From positions 124,001-188,000 of the forward strand of contig BGKB01000118.1 of NCBI GenBank assembly GCA_003116975.1: a DNA stretch of 64,000 nt. The letters are read 5' to 3'. Every line of letters starts with the position of its first letter. Position 1 is the stretch's first letter. The notes under the pieces are model-generated. The model made no database searches. It was not told where the DNA came from and saw only the letters and a list, made by a program, of their open reading frames with translations. The DNA is from Aurantiochytrium sp. KH105. Taxonomy: Eukaryota; Sar; Bigyra; Thraustochytrida; Thraustochytriidae. The position numbers were made by a program, and so were the translations under genes. Positions 41,362 to 51,507 of this stretch are shown one piece after another.

Positions 41362-42426
41362 ATGCGGACGCAGATGATGAATCACATGGCGCAGCTGGCG
41401 CGAGGCGCGAGCCTGAGGCCCGCGGCGGCGCGGCTGGCGGGCGCGCGAGCGATGATGACGAGCACGGCGAAGCACCCGTCGCTGCCGGCCTGGGCCGAGC
41501 TGCCGTGGCCCACCGCGGGAGACCAGCTGAACGACCTTGCGGAGATCCAGGAGGCAGCCAAGACGCTGTCGTCTGGGCGCGAGGTGATCCAGGCCCATGT
41601 GGCCCTGACGCGCAGCGCGTGCGACATTGTCACCAAGGGCGCAGGCATGGACCAGAAGATTTGCGTAGACGCCTACGCTCTTGCGAACTTGGTCACCGTG
41701 GCTGCAGGCGACTTTGGCGCCGGTCGCAACGTGCTCGACTCGCTGGCCAAGTCCTCGCTTGTGGACAAGGCCTCGATCGACGACGCCAAGCAGCGCCTCG
41801 ACTTTTTGGACGGTGCTTCCGTCGAGAGCGCTGAGAACGCGCCGGAGCCTGACAGCAGCTTCGCTGACGAAGTGAAGAACAACGACGAACTCATGGCGCT
41901 CTTGGATGAGGATCCCGAGCGTGCGCTTCAGGTTGCGCGCGCCTTGGTGGTGCGTGGTGACCGCGAGAGCCTTTCGATGGCGCTTGACGCGCTTGAGCAG
42001 CTCAAGTCCATCTCGTTTGCTGCAGCGCCCAACGAGACACCTGTGAACATTATCTCCAACGCTGCGGCGACCAAAGTGCGTCAGAACATTGCGCGTAGTG
42101 TCTACGGCATCGCCCTAGGCGAGTTCGCACGCATTCTGCACAAGGAGGAGCAGGCCGTGGCGTCAGAGGGCCTTTACTCGTCCGCGATTGATGAGCTTCG
42201 GCAGTCGGTGCAGAATGGCCTCTCGCACTTGCGCAACGCAGCTGCGCCGGCGCTCGTGCACGTCGCCTTCAACTACGCCTCGCTTTTGGACGAGTGGGAG
42301 GGCCGCGCGAACGAGGCAAAGAAGATTCGCACGGAGAACTGCCCTCCTGAAGTCCAGCCCTCGACGCGCTGGATCCTCGCCGATGTCAAGCCCTGGTGCA
42401 CAGGTATCAAGTACAAGGACAACTAA
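41362..42426 (+). CDS. Mitochondrial helical protein of unknown function
   Basis: 354 aa from ATG 41362. The first 30 residues (Met, Arg, Ala, Gly-rich, no acids: MRTQMMNHMAQLARGASLRP...) are a clear mitochondrial transit peptide. The mature part is all helices with regularly spaced Leu/Ala (for example ERALQVARALVVRGDRESLS, SAIDELRQSVQNGLSHLRNA), resembling TPR-type solenoids, ending in PSTRWILADVKPWCTGIKY. GC-biased codons like the housekeeping genes here suggest good expression. No family recognised; a structural or assembly factor of a mitochondrial complex would fit. Confidence 0.83.
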   Translation: MRTQMMNHMAQLARGASLRPAAARLAGARAMMTSTAKHPSLPAWAELPWPTAGDQLNDLAEIQEAAKTLSSGREVIQAHVALTRSACDIVTKGAGMDQKICVDAYALANLVTVAAGDFGAGRNVLDSLAKSSLVDKASIDDAKQRLDFLDGASVESAENAPEPDSSFADEVKNNDELMALLDEDPERALQVARALVVRGDRESLSMALDALEQLKSISFAAAPNETPVNIISNAAATKVRQNIARSVYGIALGEFARILHKEEQAVASEGLYSSAIDELRQSVQNGLSHLRNAAAPALVHVAFNYASLLDEWEGRANEAKKIRTENCPPEVQPSTRWILADVKPWCTGIKYKDN

Positions 42427-42896
42427 AAGAGTATACAGTAATTGAATGACGTAATCTAATTCACCCTTTCTTTTTTTTTTTTGGCTCTTTTCACCTTGAC
42501 TTGTTCTTTGCAATAGTTGTCCGTCGTGGGCGCCCTTTCTTTTCAAAGCGCTCTTTCCATGCTTGTCTTCGGCGATACCTCTTTTCATCCAGCAAGGTCT
42601 GTCTGTTGTTCCTGCTGCTGTTGCAGCAGAGTTTATAGTTTGGATGTCGTGCGAAGGCATTGCAAAGGTCAACAAAACAGAAGAAGAAGAAGAAGAAGAA
42701 AAGAAAGGGACGCACTCCACAACTAGATTTCGTCCTCCTCGTTCGTTCATGTCCCGCGAGATGACATACATCTCATTTTCGTTTTTCATTCCGCATCCTG
42801 ACCGTCATGATGTGTCGTCACAGGAGACGTGGTATTTACAGACAGGGCAGACGTCCAGGTATATCACGTCGACTACATGCAAAGAATTTTCAATTC
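42427..42896. other. Convergent 3'-3' spacer
   Basis: 470 bp between the 354-aa gene and PET117. Poly-T run of 13 at about 42470-42482, (GAA)n at about 42680-42703. Nothing coding seen. Confidence 0.5.
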
Positions 42897-43169
42897 TCAT
42901 GACGACGCGGTGTCTGGCTCGACCATGCGCGTCTGCTTGAGGTCGCAAAGACCCGTGGGGCAGTCCGCGGTGGCGACGGCGCCCTTGTTCTTGGCCTGCA
43001 CAGCTTGCTGCAGGGCCAAAAGCTCGGCCTTTTCCTGCTCGATATCATGCAGCACGTTTTGATACATGACCCAGCGGTCGTTCTCCTGGGCCCAGTGCAC
43101 ATAGGCCATGGTGGCCGCCGTGAACACGCACGAGGCGCCGAGCGCCATCTTCGCGCGGCCACTCGCCAT
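42897..43169 (-). CDS. PET117: PET117-like cytochrome c oxidase assembly factor
   Basis: Small 90-aa protein. N-terminus with a single membrane-like helix (KMALGASCVFTAATMAYVHW) followed by the charged helix QENDRWVMYQNVLHDIEQEK, aligning with the PET117 pattern (lys-x-xLG-S..T...YVH..Q...R...G..RDIE). PET117 works with PET191/COX15 in inner-membrane complex IV assembly. Residues after about 55 are less conserved and include two Cys (DCPTGLC) not usual in the family. Start ATG 43169. Confidence 0.8.
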   Translation of the reverse strand: MASGRAKMALGASCVFTAATMAYVHWAQENDRWVMYQNVLHDIEQEKAELLALQQAVQAKNKGAVATADCPTGLCDLKQTRMVEPDTASS

Positions 43170-44254
43170 CCTATCCTATCCTTCTTCCCAGCCACAACAC
43201 GAGAAGTCAAAATCACCAGCAGCGCTACTCTGGACGGACGTGTTCGCAAACGCTAGATCCTCGCCCGCCGTCGCGAGTCCGCAGCCTCTCCGCCCGGGCC
43301 AGTTGCGGCTTCGAGCCGTCTCAGCGCGCCGCGTCCCTGCGCGGGGCCTCGCAGCGCGGCCTTTTCTCCTCCCTTGCTTGTGTATTTTTACTTGTTTTAT
43401 TTTATTTTAGAAGTGGCCCAATACAACTCAGGTCGACGGTGAACCGGTCTATCAACAGGGACCTTAGTAAATTTCAAAGAGGGGCTCCGGCGATTGCCTT
43501 GTCGTGCCGGCCAACACGTTCCTCCCCGCTGATCATCGCGACTGGTCGCGGTGCTCTTGGCAGTTCTTCGCCCGTCATGATGATGTGGTCGGTTGGTCCT
43601 TGCCGCAGTGCCTGCAACGCAAGGCGCTTGAATGGTCCTGGACTACGACAAGTCTCGGCATTCAGCCATGGCAGCAGGAAAAGGAAGGAAATGAGTCTTG
43701 TGCGTAGGACCCACGCGCGTGCGAACCGGGATTTACACAAGACCCGTTGCCACATTCCCAAGCAGATGACTGGCGCCGAGGCCTGCGCGTCTCGCAGCAC
43801 CACCCGCCGCGGCTGCCGCATCCTTCCAAGACCTCTCCGGCGGCTCCCGCGCGCCGCCAGGGGCCACCCATTGTCGGCCCCGGGCCCGCGCTTTGAGTGG
43901 CGGAGACGCCTCGCCGCCTCTCCGCCAGTCGCCGGGCCGCACGTGGAACGCTCGTAGAACGCTCAGAACGCTTCTGCACGCAAGCAGAGCGGGCCCACGG
44001 CAGCGCAGCGGCCGCAGGGTGTCGAGGCGGCAGGCAGCGCGAGTCGAGTGAATAGTGACCTTACTCGCAAGGATCTGGTCTTTATTTCCAACTTCCGTTA
44101 TCCATTCTTTACATGGATGACGAAGCTCCAACGGGCGATGACGAGCTGATCTCACTGTCAATTTTTGGGAAGCCGTCAGCATGTGCGTGGTCTTCGGGCC
44201 CGCCTTGCTGTTGATGAGCACGCGCTCTTTCGAGATGCGCGCGGCAGTGAGCTA

Positions 44255-44608
44255 TTTTGAGCCCTTTTTCTTTCTTTATTTTTGTACTTTGTCCACTTTC
44301 GCTTCCGCACGCAAATGCGCCGTGTGGAAGCGAATTTTTTTTTGGCCGCCCGCAGAAAATAGACCACTTTTTAGACCTGATACGTTCCGGAGTGGGCTGT
44401 GGAACGTTACGTATACTTCGAAGGATGGCAAGGCCTCTCTCTTTCTTCACTTGTGCACTGTTAGTCCACTTTCGCTTCCGCACGCAGACGCAAACGCGCC
44501 GTGTGGGAGCGATTTTTTTTTACCGACGGCGGAAAATAGACCACTTTATAGACCACATGCTGGGCGGGGCGAGCTGGGAAGTACTTTTTGTTCGAAGAGG
44601 CCAGGATG
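44255..44608. repeat. Two-copy direct repeat, about 175 bp
   Basis: Copy 1 about 44255-44427, copy 2 about 44428-44608. Both contain GTCCACTTTCGCTTCCGCACGC, then a GCCGTGTGGGAGCGA/GCCGTGTGGAAGCGA box, a poly-T run and AAAATAGACCACTTT. Substitutions and indels show moderate age. Confidence 0.8.
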
Positions 44609-44789
44609 GTTGTCAATCGAGACAGTGATTGGGCACTGGCAATGGCATCTTCGATCCAGCACGCTTTTCCCTCAGCTAGCTTCTTCATCCAGTACTTTTT
44701 CACGGCGCGCGCGGTTGCTGCAGCCAGCTGCAGCTGCGCCGTGGACGCACGACGCACGCGAACAAGTTCAGATCCTTTCCCTTTTCTTG

Positions 44790-45362
44790 TTTCGACAAGA
44801 ACCTAATCGCCGGCTTTGATGAGTGTCTGCTGTGCATGACCTTCAGCGCAGAGAATCGTGTTCTACAGTCTGAGGGGGGGTTATGGCCTTGCCGAGGGCA
44901 AAGCATCCGCACACTCACTGGCAGCTGCAGGCTGCAGCTGCGGCCACAAGATCCGAGATGTCGCGCGAGCCAGCATGAACAACATTGCAATCGAGCGGAG
45001 AACCATCGTAATTGCACTCTTGCGAGTCTGTTGAGACGTGTGCAAACGTTTACTTAGCAACTTAACCTCATCGCCAGCCCTGATCATCTTGTCTGGATGT
45101 CTGGCGTCCATGACCTTCAGCGCAGGGAATCGTGTTCTACAGCCCACGTCAGGTGGGGAGGGAGGGGAGGGGGCGGTTGTGGCCTGCAGCTGCGGCTACA
45201 AGATCCGAGATGTCGCGCGAGTCAGCATGGACAACATTGCAATCGAGCGGAGAACCATCGTGATTGCCTTGTGCGAGTCTGCCGAGACGTGTGCAAACTT
45301 ATTTTGGCAACTGAGTGGAGAACGATTCCCTTGTCGGAGTCTAAACGAGACGTGCGCAAACG
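44790..45362. repeat. Tandem repeat, two copies plus a remnant
   Basis: Copy A about 44790-45052, copy B about 45053-45301, remnant C about 45307-45362. Shared blocks are CATGACCTTCAGCGCAG.GAATCGTG, GATCCGAGATGTCGCGCGAG, and CAACATTGCAATCGAGCGGAGAACCATCG with GAGACGTGTGCAAAC. The array ends about 70 bp before the start of the Hog-protein gene. Confidence 0.85.
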
Positions 45363-45431
45363 AGACAACTTGAAGGGGGCGAAGGGAATTCGACAGAACC
45401 TGAATACGAGCGCGCGGGGTGGGCTGCGAGG

Positions 45432-46982
45432 ATGAAACTCCATCATGCCGTGGGCCTTCTGGCCGTTCAAGCCGTTTTCCTGTGCAACAACTTCTGCGTC
45501 GCGGCGCGACCCAGTCTAGACAGAATCCTCGACTTTGCTCTGAAGCATTCGCAAGCAGAGGTCGAAGAAGAGTACAATGTGGACCTTCCACTGGAGATCA
45601 GCGGCGCAAACTACACTGCTGATCGCCTGCAGAAATTCTTTAACGTTAGTCTCACGAACATCGCGCCTGAGCTGCCCATCATATCTGAGGATGTGAAAAG
45701 ATCAGTCACGCTTCGAGCGGAGGAATCAATTCCTTGGATTGAAATCTTCAAAGCGGTTCGCGTCATTTGTGGTCTTGTTGACACTTGCAAACGCTTCTTT
45801 GAATTAGAAGGCGACTGGAAAGGTTCGTACGGCATCGACGGCAAAGCCTACCCAGATGGCTATGATTGGGACTCTGTTCACGGTTTTCAAAATGTCAAGC
45901 GAAGTGTGCAGGCGGCCTCCATATACGTCAAAAATGGCTTTGGAAACAGGTGCGCGGAAGCGAAATGGTGGGTCACGTGGAGCTACGGAGGTCAAATCAA
46001 CAGTCAAGGAGCATTCATGACCGGCATCGACGTTTATGTAGAAAAGAATCATGCTTGGCCTTGTTGGGTTGATGCAAAGGTATGGCGCGTCAGCAATCCC
46101 AGGAACGAAGGAGCAAAGTACTGGCCCATTGCTGCTGTCGATGTTTACCACGAGGTGGTTATGTCAGGGAATAAATACGGCTGCACCATGAAGATCCGCG
46201 GCGATGGCTATGCGTATCAGCCTGGCGGTGGTCTTTGCTGGACAGCCGGCGCCTCTGCAAATCCAAATTATTCCGTCCCACCACCGCCGACGCCGCGACC
46301 AACGCCGTGGCCGACAACGGAGCCGGAGTTTGGATCCTATCCATCACAAACACCACAAGATGGTTCTGGTTGTCTTGGCGGTGACAGTAAGGTTACACTT
46401 CCGTCAGGAATGTACAAGTTTGCAAGAGAACTCACCCCGGGGGACCTCGTTGTTGGTCAGAGCGGCGAATTCGAGACTGTGCTAGCCATGCCCCAGCTTA
46501 CGAGGCCGGAAACGCCCAAGGTTAGCGTACTGCGTATTATCACTTCAGATGATCGGAAGTTGCTCCTCACCGGCGATCATCTCTTGCCTGTCTACGGACG
46601 AGGGCTCGCAGAGGCCGCCCTGGTCGCTCCAGGCGACTCTCTCGTTCTCGTTGGTGACAACGCAACCGTCACGGTTGCGGCTGTTCATTCCGTTCCGACG
46701 ACCAGTCTATACCTTCCTCTCACGCCAAGCTGCACGCTTCTCATCGACGGCATAGTAATTTCATGTGCCTCGAGTGGAACGCTGTCGCCAGATATGATTC
46801 AGATGCTGCTACAACCGCTTTCCCTCCTATATTCGATTCTGCCCCACACAGTATATCTCCACCTTCACGAGGTCATCTTTGTCTGGGTGTATCCCATCCT
46901 TGCCAAGACGAGTATGCTCGCATTTGTATCGCTATTTGGAACCGCACTGATGTTCCAAACGTTTGCTTCGAACAAGCAATGA
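45432..46982 (+). CDS. Secreted Hedgehog-like protein with Hog/Hint autoprocessing domain
   Basis: 516 aa. Residues 1-24 are a signal peptide (basic MKLHH then a hydrophobic core, cleavage near CVA-ARP). About 25-120 is helical; 125-275 is a Trp/Tyr/Gly-rich, probably beta-rich secreted domain with several Cys. A Pro/Thr linker (281-300) follows. At 313-314 Gly-Cys begins a Hint fold: GCLGGDSKVTLPSG, LTPGDLVV, LLLTGDHLLPVYG (the TxxH motif, Thr380/His383), GDSLVLVG, TLLIDGIVISCAS (Cys445). These match Hedgehog C-terminal (Hog) domains, including the last strand, which in animals reads ILIN-VLASCYA. The region after it (about 450-510) is hydrophobic with likely membrane-interacting segments. 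Hog proteins cut themselves at Gly-Cys and attach a sterol to the N-terminal piece. Chemistry here is inferred. Confidence 0.85.
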   Translation: MKLHHAVGLLAVQAVFLCNNFCVAARPSLDRILDFALKHSQAEVEEEYNVDLPLEISGANYTADRLQKFFNVSLTNIAPELPIISEDVKRSVTLRAEESIPWIEIFKAVRVICGLVDTCKRFFELEGDWKGSYGIDGKAYPDGYDWDSVHGFQNVKRSVQAASIYVKNGFGNRCAEAKWWVTWSYGGQINSQGAFMTGIDVYVEKNHAWPCWVDAKVWRVSNPRNEGAKYWPIAAVDVYHEVVMSGNKYGCTMKIRGDGYAYQPGGGLCWTAGASANPNYSVPPPPTPRPTPWPTTEPEFGSYPSQTPQDGSGCLGGDSKVTLPSGMYKFARELTPGDLVVGQSGEFETVLAMPQLTRPETPKVSVLRIITSDDRKLLLTGDHLLPVYGRGLAEAALVAPGDSLVLVGDNATVTVAAVHSVPTTSLYLPLTPSCTLLIDGIVISCASSGTLSPDMIQMLLQPLSLLYSILPHTVYLHLHEVIFVWVYPILAKTSMLAFVSLFGTALMFQTFASNKQ

Positions 46983-47262
46983 GGTTACACCAAGATTCTA
47001 TACAAACAAAATTGCTTCTTTTCAATCTAGCTCGCAGTCGTATCCTTGTTCTACACCGCCTTGATGTATGAAACAAACTTGTTCCTTTTCAATCTGACTG
47101 TACTTCCAGATACAAATTTGCAACAGTGTCCTCTTGCGATGACAGAAAATGCAGGCGAGTCAGTTTTGTCATAAGACAAAAGATTCCATCCGCACTTGAG
47201 AAGAAAGCTCCTTTTCCACACTAGAATGTCCACATCATCGACAGAGAGCGCAATCATGGTTT

Positions 47263-48789
47263 TCACCTATCATCAGCCTGACTGGACTTTTTGTGAAGAG
47301 GAAGCTCGCCGGCCTCCATGAAAAAGTTGTGAGATTTGCGCAGGAGCGTTAGCGGGGTCTGTAGCGGTGAGAACTGCGCAATCGCTTCGTTCACGGACAA
47401 GTTTTGGCTTGCGCCAAGAATCCAGTGCTTGGCGCACGTGTGGCAAATGCCCGAATGGCCACATGGCAAGAATATGGTATCTGAAGGCCGTATCATACAC
47501 ACGGCACAATCGGCATTCTCGAGTGAATCATCGAGGCTCTCCACGTGGACGTTTGGGTCGTGAATCGATATAATCCGGTCCACAGGCGAGCGGCAAGTAA
47601 TACACGTGTTGAGCTTGAGAGCGGTTGAAGAGTTCCCCGCCGCATCGTTTTCGATGCCTTCTTGCGGCAAGCGAACAAAAAGATGGCGCAAGTAAGGCAA
47701 CAATATAAAGTCAAGCACAACCGTCGACACGAGAACGATAAAGGCGTCGAAGATGAGTGGAAGAAAGACGGCCTCCAGGTGCTTGCTCATGTGACCCGCG
47801 GTGAGCATCTTGATGGCGGAAAAAACAGATACAAAGCTACCGATGACGACGAGATCAAGAACAATGGCGCAAACTACAGCCAACACGACGATGCCTGCAC
47901 GATGCCGCTGGGAAATGTGTAGCTCTTGGGTGCCTGCAATGTCGCGGACAACCTCGTCGAGCTCAATATGATCTCCGCGGCAGGCCGCTGCAAGCCAGCC
48001 CGCGGATAAAAAGCTAAACCCAATGGCCGCCACCGCCCAAAAGGAGATGATGATAATCGGCCATGCCAGGATGAGAAACCAGCTCACGTCCAGCCGCCCG
48101 TCCACGCGGAGGCCCGCGAGCGCCAGCGTCAGGAGGGTCAAGATATACACGATTAGCGCGAGCCGCGACGCGACATTTTCTCCGGCCCTTACGCGTGCTG
48201 TGACGCCCGATGCAGACCCCGAACCTGGGTGGGAACGAAAGATGTCGTACATTGTGTAGAGGGCGAGCCCGAAAAGACAGGCCTCGACGGGACCCAAGAC
48301 GGTGCGCACGTTTACGGCCAACTTGTGGTCAAGCTTGGCAAACCCCAGCGCAAGTGACGCAGCGACAGCGCACGCGAGCAGCATGGATCGCGCGAGTGCC
48401 ATGCGCGGCCGCGTACCGTACTGCTGTGGAGAGAAGTCGATGATGTCCTGAGGTGGTAGCGCCGCCCACTTAGCTGCGCTCCGAGCAGCGACGAGTCCCA
48501 TTACCACGAACCACGGCGCGCCCGTAGCAAACCATGACCACGATACAATGTTTCCCGCGCGCAAGTAGGTGAGCACGAGCGCCAGCAGCACGTCGACAAG
48601 GAGCGCAAGGTTCACGACGCGCAAGAGCACCTTGACCGCGCCGCGCACCTCGCCATCGCGACGCTCCCGCGCGCGCCGCGCGTCTAGCGCGGCCCGGGCC
48701 GGGACTTGCGGCAGCAGCGGCGTAGTCTCCTCTTCCCCCCCCGCCACCGCCTCCCCCCCGCCCGCGGTCGCGCGCGCGCGCGAGGCCAT
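47263..48789 (-). CDS. Multi-pass membrane protein with C-terminal (permuted) RING
   Basis: 508 aa from ATG 48789. N-terminal 40 residues are polar with a TTPLLP dileucine-like signal. About seven or eight membrane helices occupy residues about 50-370. The C-terminal cytosolic part has eight zinc-ligand candidates but in rotated order: C396-x2-C399 followed by RSPVDRIISI, which is the usual end of a RING, and then CAVC (428,431), C443-G-H445, C449 and C452. No Cys follows. It is probably a membrane E3 ubiquitin ligase or a relative. An upstream in-frame ATG at 48894 would add 35 residues. Confidence 0.82.
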   Translation of the reverse strand: MASRARATAGGGEAVAGGEEETTPLLPQVPARAALDARRARERRDGEVRGAVKVLLRVVNLALLVDVLLALVLTYLRAGNIVSWSWFATGAPWFVVMGLVAARSAAKWAALPPQDIIDFSPQQYGTRPRMALARSMLLACAVAASLALGFAKLDHKLAVNVRTVLGPVEACLFGLALYTMYDIFRSHPGSGSASGVTARVRAGENVASRLALIVYILTLLTLALAGLRVDGRLDVSWFLILAWPIIIISFWAVAAIGFSFLSAGWLAAACRGDHIELDEVVRDIAGTQELHISQRHRAGIVVLAVVCAIVLDLVVIGSFVSVFSAIKMLTAGHMSKHLEAVFLPLIFDAFIVLVSTVVLDFILLPYLRHLFVRLPQEGIENDAAGNSSTALKLNTCITCRSPVDRIISIHDPNVHVESLDDSLENADCAVCMIRPSDTIFLPCGHSGICHTCAKHWILGASQNLSVNEAIAQFSPLQTPLTLLRKSHNFFMEAGELPLHKKSSQADDR

Positions 48790-49511
48790 AACGCTCGCGC
48801 AAAAAGCCTTTGCGCGTTGCTGCTGCTCCAAAGTGAAGAGACTGCGAGAGGCTGCTTGATGACGAACGTCGAGTTCGAGTCCCACCCACCACATGCTCTT
48901 GCCGGTCAACTTGAACTTGAAGGCCAGAGCGACGAACAGGTCCGGCAGTGGACAACTTGGGCGATGACGTCAGTAGACCTAGGCTCGTCTGTGCTGCTGG
49001 TGAAGAAGACTTACTTATATTTTTTGTCATCGAGCATGTACAGTTCATCGTGTTGTGTCCTGAGACACGGCAATCGGGGTTGGGCAAGTCGACAAGTTTC
49101 GTGAGAATGCAGTGGAGGTGGGAAAGATGATGATGATCATCATGACTGACTTGGGCGACTGGGGCCGAAAAGCTTGCAGCGTCTTTCATGTGAGAGGGGA
49201 AAAAACGGACGTGCAACTGGGGGAAAATGATGAAGTTTCATTTTTCGATTCTTCGGGTGAATTCGAGCTCCGAGACGTGAATGACTATTTTACAAAGCCT
49301 AGACGTGTATTGTCACAGAGTGCTTCCCGCGCAGCGTCAAAAGGAAGACGTATGCGGCTCCCAAAGCAATACAAAAGAGCACGTCGAAGTGCTGACGCGG
49401 CCGCAGGCGCTTGCACACACAGCCGCAAATAATGATGGACGCACGATTATAGTATTGTATGCTCTCCTCGGCCGCGCTAGTCTGCAGACGTTATTGTGCG
49501 CTGGCCTCCTC

Positions 49512-49585
49512 ATCCCATCTCAACTCGACTCATTTCGTCCCATCTCATCTCATCTTAACTCAACTCATCTCATCTCATTTCATCC
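49512..49585 (+). repeat. Degenerate (TCATC)n minisatellite
   Basis: Pentamer array with TCATC/AACTC variants. Noncoding. Confidence 0.75.
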
Positions 49586-51157
49586 CGACTGTATAGTTAG
49601 TATAACCACAAAACTCGGGGCCTACTTCTTCGTAGACCAATCACAAGCGGATCGCGCTCCCCCAAGAAAGATGTGGGATGACACCAAAAAAACCAGCAGC
49701 AGACGCTCGACCCATTCTCGCTCGCTTTCCCCACGCTCTGCTCTTCGCCATCCGCATCGCTAGCAGCCGTGGCCGAAGCGTCGACTCGTCCCTCTGAACG
49801 GGCTGGCCGCCTCACTCTACGCATCACTGCCACGTTCTCGTCGGCGCGGCGCCTTCCTTCCTCAAGACCTGCTCCGCATCAACGGCAGAGCACCGGTGCG
49901 GCGACCCGGGCGCCGTGCTCAACGTCCAACGGTGGGCCACAGTGCCACGCGGATGTCATTCATGTCGTGGACCCTCGTCGAGACCGTGTATCACCAGCCA
50001 GCTGGCCGCCTTGAATGAGCATCGGCGGCACCGAAAGCAGCAGCAGGCGGTGCTCGGCCAGCTGGCGAGGCCTCTCCGAGCGGGCCTCGCTCCCGCCCGC
50101 CACGCGTCCGGCGGCGCCTGCCTGCCTGCAGCCGGCTGCGCGAGACGTCTCGGTCGCGCTGCCATGGCCGACATCCGCAATGGACGACCGCCCTGCGGCC
50201 ATCGCACGCCGCGGCGCGGGCCGAGCCGCGCGGCGAGCGGGCTCGAGCCGCGCGGCCGCGCTGCTGCCGCCCTCCCTCGCGTCGACCGCGGCGCAGGCGG
50301 CGAGCTGTTCGGCCGGGGCCGATAACAGCCTCCAACGTTCGTCCAGGACTTGGCGAACTTGGTAGGACTTTGCTATACTACTACTTTATCCCGTGCAGCA
50401 GCAGAAGAAAGGCGGAGGCCCAATCGCTCGCACCAATCGCAAGCGAGGCCTCGAGCCCCGTCGCGCCGAGCAGAGCGACCTCGGGCGGCTGGAGGAGCAG
50501 GAGGAGGAGAAGGGGGAGAAGAAGGACGTCTTGGACGGGTTTGATTGCGTCCGGCTGGGCGTTTATACTGCGTGAGCTGGTTTGAGGATGGGACGAGATG
50601 GGATGGGATGGCGCGGGCGATCGATGGTGATCAACGGCGAGCTGGCGCTGTCCCCTTTTGGGAAAAGCTTGGGCGGCGAAAGGTAGTTTGCAGTAGGAAC
50701 CAAGTCAGCAGCAGCAGCAGCGAGAAAAGAGCTAGAGCGCGGGAAAATCAGGAAGGAGTGACCGGGAGGGTCGGTGTTGCCGGCAGCGCCGATCAAACGA
50801 GGTCTATGCGTCGATGGATCGATCGGATGATCGATTGTCCAGGCGAAGATGGGCTTCGCGTCGATCAGGACATCGGAGAACCTCGAGTCTGGCAGGTCGT
50901 CCGTCCGTCCGTTCGATCGTTCGATCGATCGATCAGGAGATCGATCAGGCGATCGTTCTTCGACCAACTTGCGGCGGCGACAACGAAAGCGACTCCTGCG
51001 CAGCGCCGCGCTGCTACAACGTAAGCAGGCCGCTTCCTCGACCGTCTCTCCCATGCCATAGAACAGCGGGGAACCTCTGCTTCGAACCGGGGGCGGGCCC
51101 GGCGGGCGCATTCTTGTGTGGCGGCGGCGGCGGCGGCGACCGCGCAAGTGGCCGCGG

Positions 51158-51176
51158 GCGCATAACCCACTTGCGC
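51158..51176 (-). promoter_or_regulatory. Recurrent 19-bp GC-rich element
   Basis: Minus-strand GCGCAAGTGGGTTATGCGC, identical to the copy at 3863-3881. A plus-strand CGCGCAAGTG half lies at 51141-51150, giving a head-to-head arrangement about 340 bp upstream of the UGM start. Confidence 0.45.
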
Positions 51177-51507
51177 TTGGCGCGGGGAAGGGCGAGGCGC
51201 GCCGCCAAGCCCAAACCCGAATCCGGAGTCGCGAGGCGAGCCCGGCCAGAGCGCGCGACCGCCACGCAGACGCGCAACGGCAGCGCAGGGCAGCGGCTGC
51301 AGAAGGCCTCGCAGGAGCCCTCGCTCGCGGTCGACGCGGAGCTCGCCAGCGCGTCGAGGCCTCGGGCGCTTCGGTCTTGCTTGGACGTTGAGATCGGTCG
51401 AGCAGACAGGGAAGATTGCCGACTCGTCGTCTTCCGTTGTGCCCGTGGGCGCGAGGCAGGCGAGGACGCCGGAGAAGAAGAAGAAGAGGGCGGCAGGAGG
51501 AGGCACG

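Larger units (their letters stand above)
43170..45431. other. Repeat-rich spacer, PET117 / Hog-protein gene
   Basis: 2.26 kb with no credible gene. 43170-43990 is GC-rich promoter-like sequence for PET117. 44255-44608 and 44790-45362 are direct repeats described separately. Numerous frames of 60-210 codons exist but have no stable start or composition and are broken by the repeat indels. Confidence 0.6.
48790..51507. other. Divergent spacer, RING gene / UGM
   Basis: 2.7 kb, mixed composition. Holds a (TCATC)n-like array at about 49512-49585, (CGATC)n/(CGTC)n-like repeats at about 50900-50960, the recurrent 19-bp element at 51158-51176, and a GAA tract at 51473-51487 just before the UGM start. 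Long open frames on both strands are antisense or compositional. I see no gene. Confidence 0.55.

Noticed and set aside
40396-41598. 400-codon minus-strand frame
   Set aside because: Arg/Ala/Leu-rich product of the GC-rich divergent promoter and antisense to the 354-aa gene start.
44181-44819. 212-codon plus-strand frame over the direct repeat
   Set aside because: Runs through poly-T and repeat boundaries, and no start or domain is supported.
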